From contig SEFZ01000007.1 of the NCBI GenBank assembly GCA_004173185.1, positions 1 through 64,000 on the forward strand: DNA of 64,000 nucleotides, in the 5' to 3' direction. Every line of letters starts with the position of its first letter. Position 1 is the first letter of the stretch. Below the pieces are notes generated by a model. That model saw nothing but the letters and a program-made list of their open reading frames with translations, was not told the DNA's origin and made no database searches. The position numbers and the translations under genes were made by a program. The DNA comes from Sphingomonadales bacterium (lineage in GTDB: Bacteria; Pseudomonadota; Alphaproteobacteria; Sphingomonadales; Sphingomonadaceae). Below, one piece after another: positions 41,659-49,994 of this stretch.

Positions 41659-42483
41659 TTATTTCTCGAGTAAGAACGCCGCCGTTGCCGTGATCGCCAG
41701 TCGCGCGGCATCCTCTGGCTGGGCGCCAAGCAAGAGTTGTGCGAGCATGTGCCCAGCGAAGGTGTCGCCTGCACCGGTAGTGTCGCGAGCGGCAATCGCA
41801 TTGATTGGTAACACGGTGTCCCAGCCATCCACCCACAGCATCACGCCTTCGGTGCCGCGCGTCTCAACCTGTAACGTTGCCGGGGGAATCGGTGCCGATT
41901 CGATAAACGCGCGTTCCGACTTGTTGAAAAAAACGAAGTCAGCGCGCGCCAGCAAGCGCGCGCGCAGATCGAGCGGAAAGCAGGCGCGATCGGCTTTGAC
42001 GATCCACGCCAGACGCTGACCGGGGCGCAGGCCGTCGAGAATCCGGGCGGTGACCGCCGGGTTTCCGGCGCTGACGCATATCAGATCGGCTGCGGCGAGC
42101 GTGGCGGATTGTGCCGCATTCAGCCGATCGGGGGCGGTTCCTGCATCGAGAAAGCATCGATAACCGCCATCGTCCTGATGGACCAGCATGCATAACGGCG
42201 TCCGCGTCGCGTCGCTGCAATCGATCGCCGCTTCGTCCAGCCCCGCCGCCTGGCAGGCGCGGCGGTACGCGTCACCAGCCGGATCGCGCCCGATCGCCAC
42301 CAAGGGGCTGGCGGTGATGCCCAGCGCTGCGAATTGTGCGCTAGCGTATAGCGCTGCTCCGCCGGCACGCGGCCAGGCTGCGGGGTGGATTTTTACCGGC
42401 ACCGTCGTCTGGTGAATGTCCGCCGAGGCGTCCATCACGTAATCCAGCGTGGCAAAGCCACTGACAATCGCGCGCAACGCCAT
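41659..42483 (-). CDS. PfkB-family sugar/nucleoside kinase
   Basis: 274 residues. N-terminal VSGFATLDYVMD and the C-terminal PfkB signature DTTGAGDTFAGHML are clear. The Gly-Gly of ribokinases near residue 41 (RAGGAALYASAQFAALG) is present. Substrate unknown; it differs from the ribokinase at 48999-49892. Divergent from the receptor gene at 42621, with a LacI-type palindrome in between, so it belongs to the nucleoside/ribose regulon. Confidence 0.9.
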   Translation of the reverse strand: MALRAIVSGFATLDYVMDASADIHQTTVPVKIHPAAWPRAGGAALYASAQFAALGITASPLVAIGRDPAGDAYRRACQAAGLDEAAIDCSDATRTPLCMLVHQDDGGYRCFLDAGTAPDRLNAAQSATLAAADLICVSAGNPAVTARILDGLRPGQRLAWIVKADRACFPLDLRARLLARADFVFFNKSERAFIESAPIPPATLQVETRGTEGVMLWVDGWDTVLPINAIAARDTTGAGDTFAGHMLAQLLLGAQPEDAARLAITATAAFLLEK

Positions 42484-42543
42484 GCCGCCCCTTTTTTGAA
42501 TCCGCTTGCACCCTCGTCGGCAAGATGCGAATGAACGTCAAGG

Positions 42544-42557
42544 TTAAACGTTTCATA
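42544..42557. promoter_or_regulatory. LacI-type operator between PfkB kinase and TonB-dependent receptor
   Basis: TTAAACGTTTCATA, with the core palindrome AAACGTTT, lies in the 137-nt divergent promoter region. The same core is found at 48986-48997 and 49928-49941. Confidence 0.75.
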
Positions 42558-42620
42558 AAAGCGTAACCAGATGGTGGGACGGGTGAGTTTCAGGCGCAAA
42601 ATACCACGCGGGGGACCGAA

Positions 42621-44990
42621 ATGATGAACATGCGAAATTGCCGGATGCTGGCTGCCACGATCCTGATGACCAGTGTGTCGCCCTGGGCGATCCAGGTGGC
42701 GCACGCCCAAACCGCCCTTCCCGAAACGCCGGCCGATCAGGACGAGATCACCGTGACAGGCGCGCGCATCGGTGCCGGCCAGAGCCGCGCGACCGCGTTG
42801 CTGACCCGCGACGATATCGCGGAACGCCCGCTCGGCGCCGATATTACCCAGAGCCTGGCAAAGGTTCCCGGCGTGCAGGTTTCGACCGGCGATGCGCGCG
42901 GCGGCAGCTTCTCGTTCGAGCTGTACGTGCGCGGTCTCAACAAGGAGCAGGTCGGCCTGACCATCGATGGCGTTCCCAGCGGGGATGCGCGCTTCAACGG
43001 CGGCTCGCCGCCGCAACGTTTCATCGAGTCGAGCAACATCGGCAGCATCACCGTCTCACAGAGCGCCGGCGACATCGGTGCGCCGTCACGCTTCGCGCTG
43101 GGCGGCTTTATCGACTTCGCGACCGACGATCCGCGTGCCGAGGCCGGTGCAGCGATTGAGGTCGGCTATGGGTCGTACGACTTTCACCGCCAATATTTCC
43201 GAATCGACAGCGGCGAGATCGCCCGCGGCCTGAGCGCCTATGCGAGCTTTTCCAACCAGGCCAATGACGTCTGGGCCGGCCCGAAAAGCCGCTCATCCTA
43301 TCGCGATCATGCCGAGTTCAAGATCGTCCAGAAGTTCGACGGCGGCTCGTTCATCAAGGCGCGGGTGAGCTACAACAACCAGCGTGACAATGATTTCAAC
43401 ATCATCACCCAGAACGAATTTCTAGCCAATCCGCGCAGCGATCGTGCCAACGACAGCGTCTCCGGCATCCCCGCTGTCGATGTCGATTATGGCGGCGCGC
43501 TGGGCGGCACGCGCAAGGACTTGCTGGCCTATTTCAACACACGCTGGCAGGTGGGCGAGCACTTCCAGATCAACGTGAATCCTTATTACCAGACGCTGCG
43601 CGGCGAATCCTATCGCTATCAGGACCGCGCCCGCGCCCTGGCGGGCACCAATCCCTATGCGGTGACCGGTTACAATACCAATGGCGGCGCGATCCGGCCG
43701 GCGTTGACGACCCTGCGCAACAGCGCCGTCGTCGGCGGGCCAGCCGATATGCGGATCACGCCGCGAAACCGCGATCGGTATGGCGCGACCGCCGAATTGA
43801 AGGCGGAGAATTTGGTCGCCGGGCATAGCTTTCGCATCGGTGGTTGGTGGGAAGGAGGCGATTCCGACGAAGAGCGCCGCTTCTACCGCGTGCTCAATCC
43901 GGTCGCGGGCATCGCCTATGACCGCTCCTTGCTGAACTATGTCGAATATAAGCGCTCGACCACGATCGAGACGACGATGCTCTATGCGCAGGATCAATGG
44001 GCGATCGTCCCCGATCTGGTGCGGCTCGATGCCGGCGTCACCTGGTTCAACGTTCAGTATAAAGCGCGTTCCCCGCTCGAATATTCGGCGGCGATCGATT
44101 TCTCGCAGCAGTCGGGACTGAAGCCGAAGGTCGGCCTGAGCGTGAAGCCGGCGCGTGGCATCGAAGTGTTCGGCGGCTATGCCCAGAACTTTGCCGGGAT
44201 CCCCGAGGATGCGTTCCTGGGTTCGACCGCGGTCATCGCACCCAATGATCTCGATCCGATCGAGACCGAGAATTTCGATCTCGGCATCCGCTATACGACG
44301 CCGCATTTCGCCGCGTCGGTGCAAGCCTATTCGGTGCACCTCAAGAACAATATCGGCATCGTCCCGCGCGACCCGACTGTGATCGATCCCGACGAGATCG
44401 TGCGCGGTAACGTCGCCACCAGAGCCGCGAATATCCAGGGCACCCGCACCAAGGGTGTCGAGGTCACGATGCTGGGCGACCTGGGTCCGGTCGATTATTA
44501 TCTGAGCTATTCCTATGCCGATGCGCGCCATGACAATCCTGCCCTGGGCAGCGCGGCTCGCAAGAATCTGGCATCGGTGGCGGTCATCGGCGGCGCTCGG
44601 GTGCGCGATATTCCCGAGCATAGTGCTTATGGTCAGATCGGCATCAAGCCCGTCGAGAACGCGAAGCTCAGCGTGACGGGGCGCTATGTCGGCGAGCGCG
44701 TCGGCGGGCATATCGTCGCACCGACCACCTTTGCTGAGATTGGCGTAGAGACGCTTCCCGATTACGCGGTGTTCGGGGTCCTGGCGAGCTACGACATGCC
44801 CCGGGTTGGGCCGTTTGCCGGCATCCGCATGCAGTTCAATGTCGATAATATTTTCGATGCGAATTATCTGGGCGCGGTGTCCAGTTCGACCGCCACCCAG
44901 CCGGAGTTCGGGCTGCCGGGCCGCACGCTCGATCGCTATTTCATCGGTGCGCCGCGCACCTACACGCTGTCGCTGCGCGCTGCGTTCTAA
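42621..44990 (+). CDS. TonB-dependent receptor, likely nucleoside/ribose-related uptake
   Basis: 789 residues. Signal peptide (MMNMRNCRMLAATILMTSVSPWAIQVAHAQ), a short TonB-box-like region (DEITVTGARIG), the plug (DITQSLAKVPGVQVSTGDARGGSFSFELYVRGLNKEQVGLTIDGVPSGDARF) and a large barrel ending SLRAAF. The plug lacks cysteines or siderophore-specific signs. Its location in the nucleoside cluster and its operator suggest import of nucleosides or nucleotides, but the ligand is unproven. It converges on the phytase-like gene with a 3-nt gap. Confidence 0.9.
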   Translation: MMNMRNCRMLAATILMTSVSPWAIQVAHAQTALPETPADQDEITVTGARIGAGQSRATALLTRDDIAERPLGADITQSLAKVPGVQVSTGDARGGSFSFELYVRGLNKEQVGLTIDGVPSGDARFNGGSPPQRFIESSNIGSITVSQSAGDIGAPSRFALGGFIDFATDDPRAEAGAAIEVGYGSYDFHRQYFRIDSGEIARGLSAYASFSNQANDVWAGPKSRSSYRDHAEFKIVQKFDGGSFIKARVSYNNQRDNDFNIITQNEFLANPRSDRANDSVSGIPAVDVDYGGALGGTRKDLLAYFNTRWQVGEHFQINVNPYYQTLRGESYRYQDRARALAGTNPYAVTGYNTNGGAIRPALTTLRNSAVVGGPADMRITPRNRDRYGATAELKAENLVAGHSFRIGGWWEGGDSDEERRFYRVLNPVAGIAYDRSLLNYVEYKRSTTIETTMLYAQDQWAIVPDLVRLDAGVTWFNVQYKARSPLEYSAAIDFSQQSGLKPKVGLSVKPARGIEVFGGYAQNFAGIPEDAFLGSTAVIAPNDLDPIETENFDLGIRYTTPHFAASVQAYSVHLKNNIGIVPRDPTVIDPDEIVRGNVATRAANIQGTRTKGVEVTMLGDLGPVDYYLSYSYADARHDNPALGSAARKNLASVAVIGGARVRDIPEHSAYGQIGIKPVENAKLSVTGRYVGERVGGHIVAPTTFAEIGVETLPDYAVFGVLASYDMPRVGPFAGIRMQFNVDNIFDANYLGAVSSSTATQPEFGLPGRTLDRYFIGAPRTYTLSLRAAF

Positions 44991-44993
44991 GGG

Positions 44994-46067
44994 TCAGCGG
45001 GCCACGTCGAGCGTGACGAGCGTGGTCGGCTGGTCGGCATCGAAATTGCTGTCGGTGATCAGCAGCAATCGACCCTGGGCGTCGCCGCCGTGCGGCGCCC
45101 AGGCCATTCCCTCGATATTGGTGAGGGGCGGGCCCGGCACGGTGTCGAAATCGAGCAACAGCGTTTTGGTGACCGGGCGGACATTGGCCGGCAGCGGGCG
45201 TTGCGACACGACGTCTTCGCCGCTGCGCATGTCCGCCACATAAAGCCGGGTGTGATAGGCGAAGCTGCCATCGGGCTGCTCGATGCCCGAGCGTTCGAGC
45301 ACCAACAGGCGATGCGCGTCCAGCGCCAGGATTTCGGATATGCCATTGTCCGCCCGCCGTCCGCCATTGGCGAAGCGGATCGGGTCGAGCCGATAGGCGA
45401 ACTGGTTGACAGCGCCGTCCGCTCCGATCCGCGTTAGCCGCGTCAGTGCCGGCCTGCCCAGGCCTGCGGCGGGGCCATCCTCGATCAACGGCGCTTCGAG
45501 TGACAACCACAGCGCGCCATCCGCCGCGAAGCTCAGCCCTTCGATCGATGCGTTCGGGCGCGGCCCGCGCAGGCCGGCGGAATCGAACGCGAAGTGCCCG
45601 GGCAGCGCGATCTGGCTCAGATAGCGCCCGTCGCGGGTCATCCGCCGCACTGACGGGCCAAATCCGCCGCCACCCTCACTGGCCCAGATCAGCATCCGGC
45701 CATCGGCGCGGATCGCCTCGCCATCCGCAACCTCGCCCTGCGATCGGTCGCGCGCGAAGGTTTGCCCGCGGGCATCGCGCAGGCTGTGAACCGATAGGAC
45801 GCGCAGCACCGGCATGCCATTTCGCGGCAGCAGACGCGCCACATAAAAGCGCGCCGGGGCATGCTCCGAGCGGTCGTCGCTGATCATATACCAGCGGCCG
45901 CGCGCGTCTCGATCGATCCCCGAAATGCCGCCGAAGCCGCCCGAGAGTTCGGGCGGCACTTCGACGGTCGAGCGGCCGGCATAGCGCACCGCAATTTGGG
46001 CAAACGCATCCGATGTAAATGCCAGCCCCGCGAGCGCGGCGGCGGCGAGAAGCCGGCGCGCGATCAG
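44994..46067 (-). CDS. esterase-like activity of phytase family protein, secreted
   Basis: About 357 residues if translation starts at CTG 46067, which overlaps the preceding nucleoside-hydrolase stop (CTGA) and gives a good signal peptide (IARRLLAAAALAGLAFTSDAFAQ). The first standard start, GTG 45989, lies inside this signal-like region and would give 331 residues without one. The body, ELSGGFGGISGIDRDARGRWYMISDDR, ANASIEGLSFAADGALWLSLE (here NASIEGLSF) and NIEGMAWAPHGGD, belongs to the phytase-like esterase family (PF13449). It may release phosphate or sugars from nucleotides in the periplasm. Role is inferred. Confidence 0.75.
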   Translation of the reverse strand: MIARRLLAAAALAGLAFTSDAFAQIAVRYAGRSTVEVPPELSGGFGGISGIDRDARGRWYMISDDRSEHAPARFYVARLLPRNGMPVLRVLSVHSLRDARGQTFARDRSQGEVADGEAIRADGRMLIWASEGGGGFGPSVRRMTRDGRYLSQIALPGHFAFDSAGLRGPRPNASIEGLSFAADGALWLSLEAPLIEDGPAAGLGRPALTRLTRIGADGAVNQFAYRLDPIRFANGGRRADNGISEILALDAHRLLVLERSGIEQPDGSFAYHTRLYVADMRSGEDVVSQRPLPANVRPVTKTLLLDFDTVPGPPLTNIEGMAWAPHGGDAQGRLLLITDSNFDADQPTTLVTLDVAR

Positions 46068-47041
46068 CTTGCCGGCACCCGGCTATGGGTGATCATCCGC
46101 TCCACGAACAATCGCTCGACCGCGCCCGCCGTAACCGTGCGGCAGACGCGCTGTGCCGGAACGTCGTCCCACGCGCCCGGCGGGAACGATTGGTCGAGCG
46201 GGCGCTGGATGGTTTGGCCACGGGCAATCCCGTCGATCGCGACGCGCAGCGGGCCTTCCACCGTTTCGAACAGATCGGGGTCGGTGGCGCGAATGACTGC
46301 CGCGACATCATGCAGGCAGCAACCGTCGATGCCGTCGTAATGCTTGTACATCGCGGCGTAGGAGCGCGAAATTTCGTAGAGGAACTGGCCTGCTTCCCCG
46401 GCTTGTTCGGCCATCTGCGCAGCAGTGGCGTTCCGCAGGATGCATTCGGCGGTCACGTCCAGCCCAACCACGGTGACCGGCCAGCTGGCGGTAAACACCA
46501 GATCGGCTGCTTCGGGGTCATTGGCGATATTGGCCTCCGCTACCGGCGAGACGTTGCCGCGGCGGCCACCATAGCCGAATGCGCCGCCCATCACGATGAC
46601 TTCGCGGATCTGGCCCGCGAGCTCGGGGGCAAGACGCAGCGCCAGCGCAAGGTTGGTCAGCGGGCCAACCGCAATCACGGTAAGCTCGCCCGGCATTTCG
46701 CTCGCCATCCGGACCAGGAACTCGGCGGCGCTCTCAGGATGCGGCGTCGGCATGCCGAAGTGCGACAGGTCGGCCGCGCCCAGGCCGTTCTCGCCATGGA
46801 TATGCACGGGCGCGGGGCGGCGTTCGCTTTCGATTGGCTGCGCGGCCCCTCTGCGCACCGGCGCAGCGATGCCGAAGCGTTCGGCGAGATAATGGGCGTT
46901 GCGCGTCGTGGTATCGACATCGGCATTGCCGAAGACGGTGGTGATGCCCACCAGATCGAGCGCCGGGCTGGCCTCGATCAGGAGCAATGCCATCGCGTCG
47001 TCGATGCCGGGATCGGTGTCGAAGATCACCTTGCGGGTCAC
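46064..47041 (-). CDS. nucleoside hydrolase (IunH/RihA family)
   Basis: 325 residues from GTG 47041 (MTRKVIFDTDPGIDDAM); the frame is open further upstream, inside the TrpF-like gene, but that part has no family sequence. DTDPGIDDAMALL is the Ca-binding signature of nucleoside hydrolases; HGENGLG and ELTVIAVGPLTNLALAL also match. Cleaves the N-glycosidic bond of ribonucleosides to base and ribose. Overlaps the TrpF-like gene by 4 nt. Confidence 0.95.
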   Translation of the reverse strand: MTRKVIFDTDPGIDDAMALLLIEASPALDLVGITTVFGNADVDTTTRNAHYLAERFGIAAPVRRGAAQPIESERRPAPVHIHGENGLGAADLSHFGMPTPHPESAAEFLVRMASEMPGELTVIAVGPLTNLALALRLAPELAGQIREVIVMGGAFGYGGRRGNVSPVAEANIANDPEAADLVFTASWPVTVVGLDVTAECILRNATAAQMAEQAGEAGQFLYEISRSYAAMYKHYDGIDGCCLHDVAAVIRATDPDLFETVEGPLRVAIDGIARGQTIQRPLDQSFPPGAWDDVPAQRVCRTVTAGAVERLFVERMITHSRVPAS

Positions 47042-47703
47042 GATTGCACCCGATCGCCATAAACGGCGCGGCACACCATTTCGCACTTCGCCAGATCGAG
47101 CAGGCCGTCGCTGCGAATCTGCGATTCCATGTCGATCCAGTAGAGCGCACCAGGCGGGGCTGCGATCGCGCGCAGCACATCGCTTACCGTGTCGGGGCCG
47201 ATCCCGCCGGAATAACCGCAAAATGGGCCGTCGGCGGCCAGAGCAGGCCAGCGATCCGGGCAAATGCCCGTGCCGAAAGAGACGTCGTACAGCCAGTCGA
47301 CCCCGGTATCGGCAGGGAAATCGCTTTTGCATTGGAGCACGGTGCGGACGCCGTGCCGCCGGCCGAAACGCGCCGTCGCTGCGGTCTGGTGGGTGTCGCT
47401 GCCCGCGAAGCTGTGATTGACCTGGACCCGCTGGACCCCGGCAATGTCGGCCACTGCCGTGTCGGGCGTCGCCACAATCGCGCGCGCCGTGGCGCCGCAC
47501 ACATGCGCCGCCCAACGCAGCCCGACCCCGCTTAGCAGCGCCTGCCGCGTGTCAAAGTCCGGAAACAGTGGATCGCCGCTGCGGTCGGGATCGACCAGCA
47601 GGCCCCATTCGATCGGATAGCGCGCGGACAGGGCAATCAGGCCCGGCAGCAAATCGGCGCGATCGACTCCGGTAAAGGCAATAAAGGCGGGAGGCTGGAT
47701 CAT
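47038..47703 (-). CDS. TrpF-like TIM-barrel protein of unknown role in nucleoside cluster
   Basis: 221 residues. The C-terminal half resembles phosphoribosylanthranilate isomerase: a phosphate-binding-type loop FCGYSGGIGPDTVSDVLRAI and then YWIDMESQIRSDGLLDLAKC, like AGGLNPENV and VDVSSGVE of TrpF. The N-terminal half (FTGVDRADLLPGLIALSARYPIEWGLLVDPDRSGDPLFPDFDTRQALLSG) differs from biosynthetic TrpF. Placed between nupC and the hydrolase, it is probably catabolic, e.g. acting on a ribose-derived product; this is inference. Confidence 0.7.
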   Translation of the reverse strand: MIQPPAFIAFTGVDRADLLPGLIALSARYPIEWGLLVDPDRSGDPLFPDFDTRQALLSGVGLRWAAHVCGATARAIVATPDTAVADIAGVQRVQVNHSFAGSDTHQTAATARFGRRHGVRTVLQCKSDFPADTGVDWLYDVSFGTGICPDRWPALAADGPFCGYSGGIGPDTVSDVLRAIAAPPGALYWIDMESQIRSDGLLDLAKCEMVCRAVYGDRVQS

Positions 47704-47711
47704 GGATACGG

Positions 47712-48968
47712 TCAGACCAAAGTAAACAGCGCGCCGACGATCGTCGCCGACAGGCAGGTGGTGAGAAAGGCGGCGGCGAGCGCGCGAAAGCCGAGCGCGA
47801 TGATGTCCTGCGCGCGCTCGGGCGCCATCGCGGTGAGTGCTCCGATCAGGATCGCAACGCTGCCGATATTGCCGAAGCTGCCGAGAGCGTAGGTGAGCAT
47901 CAGGAGGCCCTTGGGGCTGATCGCGTCGGCTGGCATTGCGAGCAGGCCGCCATAAGCGATGACCTCGTTGAGCGCGACCTTGGTGCCGAGCAATTGGGCG
48001 GCGTTACCGACGTCTGCGAGCGGAAACCCCATCAACCAGGCGATAGGGGTGAACAGCCAGCCGAGGATGCCGGCGGTGCTGATCGGCGCGCCGCCAAGAG
48101 CAAAGTTGCCGAGGATTATATCGAGCAAGGCGACGGTGCCAATGAACACGATCAGCAGCGCCGCGATGTTGACTGCCATTGCGACCGCCGCGAGCGTGCC
48201 CTGAACCATCGCATCGAGTCCGCTGCGATAGGGGCTCGTCAGCTCGATCGGTGCTTCGTCCACGCTTCGCTCTGACGGGACGATGACGCGTGCCATCGCG
48301 ATCGCCATCGGCGTGCTGATCAGCGTCGCAGTCAGGATATGGCCGAATGCGCCCGGAATGCGCTGCTCCATCAGCGCGCCGAGCACGATCATCATCGATC
48401 CGCCGATCACCGCCAGCCCGTCGACCATCAGGATGAACAATTCGCCCCGGCTGAGGCGCGGCAATAGCGGCCTGATCAGCAACGGTGCTTCGATCATGCC
48501 TAGAAAGATGCATGCCGATGTCGATACGCCAACCGGGCCGCTGACCCCGAACAGGCGCTGGAACAGCCACGCCGAACCGCGCACGATCACCCGCAGCACG
48601 CCCCAATGCCAAAGCAGCGCCGAGAGCGCGCCCACCAGCAGGATCGCCGGCAATGCCTGCAGGCCGAAGATGAAGGTCGAAACCGCCGGTTGGGAAGCGA
48701 CAAACGGGGAGGGGGCACCAGCGAGATAGCCAAACACGAACTGCGATCCACGCGCCGCTGACACCTGCAGCGCGTCGGTGCCGCCGGCCAGCCATCGAAA
48801 GGCGCGCTCCATGATGGGCAAGCGAGTCATCAGCAGCGCCAGCACAATCTGTGCGCCAAGGCCGATTGCCAGAATTCGCCACGCGAACCCGCGCTTGGCC
48901 TCTGACAAGCCCCACACAATGCCGATAAACACCATGATACCGATCAGGGCACGTGCGACTTCGTTCAT
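47712..48968 (-). CDS. nupC: concentrative nucleoside transporter (NupC family)
   Basis: 418 residues from ATG 48968 (MNEVARALIGIMVFIGIVWGLS); the longer frame to 48998 would overlap the operator. Multiple membrane segments, with PVGVSTSACIFLGMIEAPLLIRPLLPRLSRGELFILMVDGLAVIGGSMM and MLTYALGSFGNIGSVAILIGAL, as in CNT proteins. Proton-coupled nucleoside uptake. An operator lies 17 nt upstream of its start. Confidence 0.93.
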   Translation of the reverse strand: MNEVARALIGIMVFIGIVWGLSEAKRGFAWRILAIGLGAQIVLALLMTRLPIMERAFRWLAGGTDALQVSAARGSQFVFGYLAGAPSPFVASQPAVSTFIFGLQALPAILLVGALSALLWHWGVLRVIVRGSAWLFQRLFGVSGPVGVSTSACIFLGMIEAPLLIRPLLPRLSRGELFILMVDGLAVIGGSMMIVLGALMEQRIPGAFGHILTATLISTPMAIAMARVIVPSERSVDEAPIELTSPYRSGLDAMVQGTLAAVAMAVNIAALLIVFIGTVALLDIILGNFALGGAPISTAGILGWLFTPIAWLMGFPLADVGNAAQLLGTKVALNEVIAYGGLLAMPADAISPKGLLMLTYALGSFGNIGSVAILIGALTAMAPERAQDIIALGFRALAAAFLTTCLSATIVGALFTLV

Positions 48969-48985
48969 CTGATGGGCCCCATAAA

Positions 48986-48997
48986 TGAAACGTTTCA
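48986..48997. promoter_or_regulatory. LacI-type operator upstream of nupC
   Basis: TGAAACGTTTCA is a perfect 12-nt palindrome. It sits in the 30-nt gap between the ribokinase stop and the nupC start. It could control an internal promoter for nupC and its downstream genes. Confidence 0.8.
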
Positions 48998-48998
48998 C

Positions 48999-49892
48999 TT
49001 AATCGAGAAGCTTGTCAAGCTCCTGCGCGGTCGGCATCGCCGCCATCGCGCCGATCCGGGTGACGGCGATCCCTGCGGCACGATTGGCCCTGTCGAGTGC
49101 CAGCGGCATCGCCATGCCGCTTGCAATCGAAGCCGCGAGCACGCCGCAGAAGCAGTCGCCCGCGCCGGTGGTATCGACGACCTTCGCGGGTTGGGCCGCC
49201 ACGAACAGCGTCTCTTCGCCGCGCACGGCCACTACGCCCTTGCCACCGCATGTCACGATCACCCATTGGTCGGCAGCGTCGATCAAACGCCGGGCGAGCA
49301 AGGCGATCTCCTCGACCTCAAACGCCGCGGATACCTTGGCTTCTGCATATTCGGCTAGCTCGGTTTCATTGACGATGATCACGTCGCAGCGTGAAAATAT
49401 CGCCCGTGCTTCGGCCCGGAACGGTGCCGCGTTCAGCATCCGCACGCCACCCACCTCACGGAAAAACGCCGAAACTGCGTCGATCGGCGTCTCGAGTTGC
49501 GCCAGCCGCACGCGCGATTGCGCGGGCGCGAAGGACGCCGCATCGACGCTCAGATTGGCACCGCCATGCACGATGATTGCGTTCTCGCCGTCTTGGTCGA
49601 GCAGCACGATGGCGGTCCCCGTCGCTTGTCCGTCCATGATGCGGAGGTCGGCGGAATCCACGTCTAATTTGCGCAATTCTTCCATTACCCACACGCCCGA
49701 CGCGTCGGCCCCGACCGCGCCGATCAGCCGAACCGCAGCGCCTGCCTGACGTGCTGCCACGGCTTGATTTGCACCTTTGCCGCCCGGGAGTTGCAGCGTT
49801 TCCTGGGCGACGATGGTTTCGCCCGGCAGCGGCAGCCGGGCCACGCGATATATGAAATCAAGATTGATGCTGCCCAGCACCGTTACGGACAT
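48999..49892 (-). CDS. rbsK: ribokinase
   Basis: 297 residues from ATG 49892 (MSVTVLGSINLDFIYRVARLPLPGETI); an upstream frame to 49940 overlaps the operator and is less likely. LPGGKGANQAVAARQAGA and DTTGAGDCFCGVLAASI are the two ribokinase signatures. Phosphorylates ribose released by the nucleoside hydrolase. First gene of a minus-strand unit rbsK-nupC-trpF-like-nucleoside hydrolase-phytase-like. Confidence 0.95.
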   Translation of the reverse strand: MSVTVLGSINLDFIYRVARLPLPGETIVAQETLQLPGGKGANQAVAARQAGAAVRLIGAVGADASGVWVMEELRKLDVDSADLRIMDGQATGTAIVLLDQDGENAIIVHGGANLSVDAASFAPAQSRVRLAQLETPIDAVSAFFREVGGVRMLNAAPFRAEARAIFSRCDVIIVNETELAEYAEAKVSAAFEVEEIALLARRLIDAADQWVIVTCGGKGVVAVRGEETLFVAAQPAKVVDTTGAGDCFCGVLAASIASGMAMPLALDRANRAAGIAVTRIGAMAAMPTAQELDKLLD

Positions 49893-49927
49893 TTCGTCCA
49901 CCCAAGCCTCCCCGCCTGATCTCGAAT

Positions 49928-49941
49928 CTAAACGTTTCATA
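49928..49941. promoter_or_regulatory. LacI-type operator between rbsK and the LacI-family gene
   Basis: CTAAACGTTTCATA with core AAACGTTT, in the divergent region. Suggests autoregulation of the regulator and control of rbsK. Confidence 0.78.
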
Positions 49942-49994
49942 TCGATCGGATAGCGCTATGTGGAGGCAAGACAAGCAACGACAGGATCAGCGTA

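Noticed and set aside
42484..42620. Riboswitch (e.g. cobalamin) upstream of the TonB-dependent receptor
   Set aside because: No B12-box or other conserved riboswitch core could be seen; a LacI-type operator explains the regulation better.
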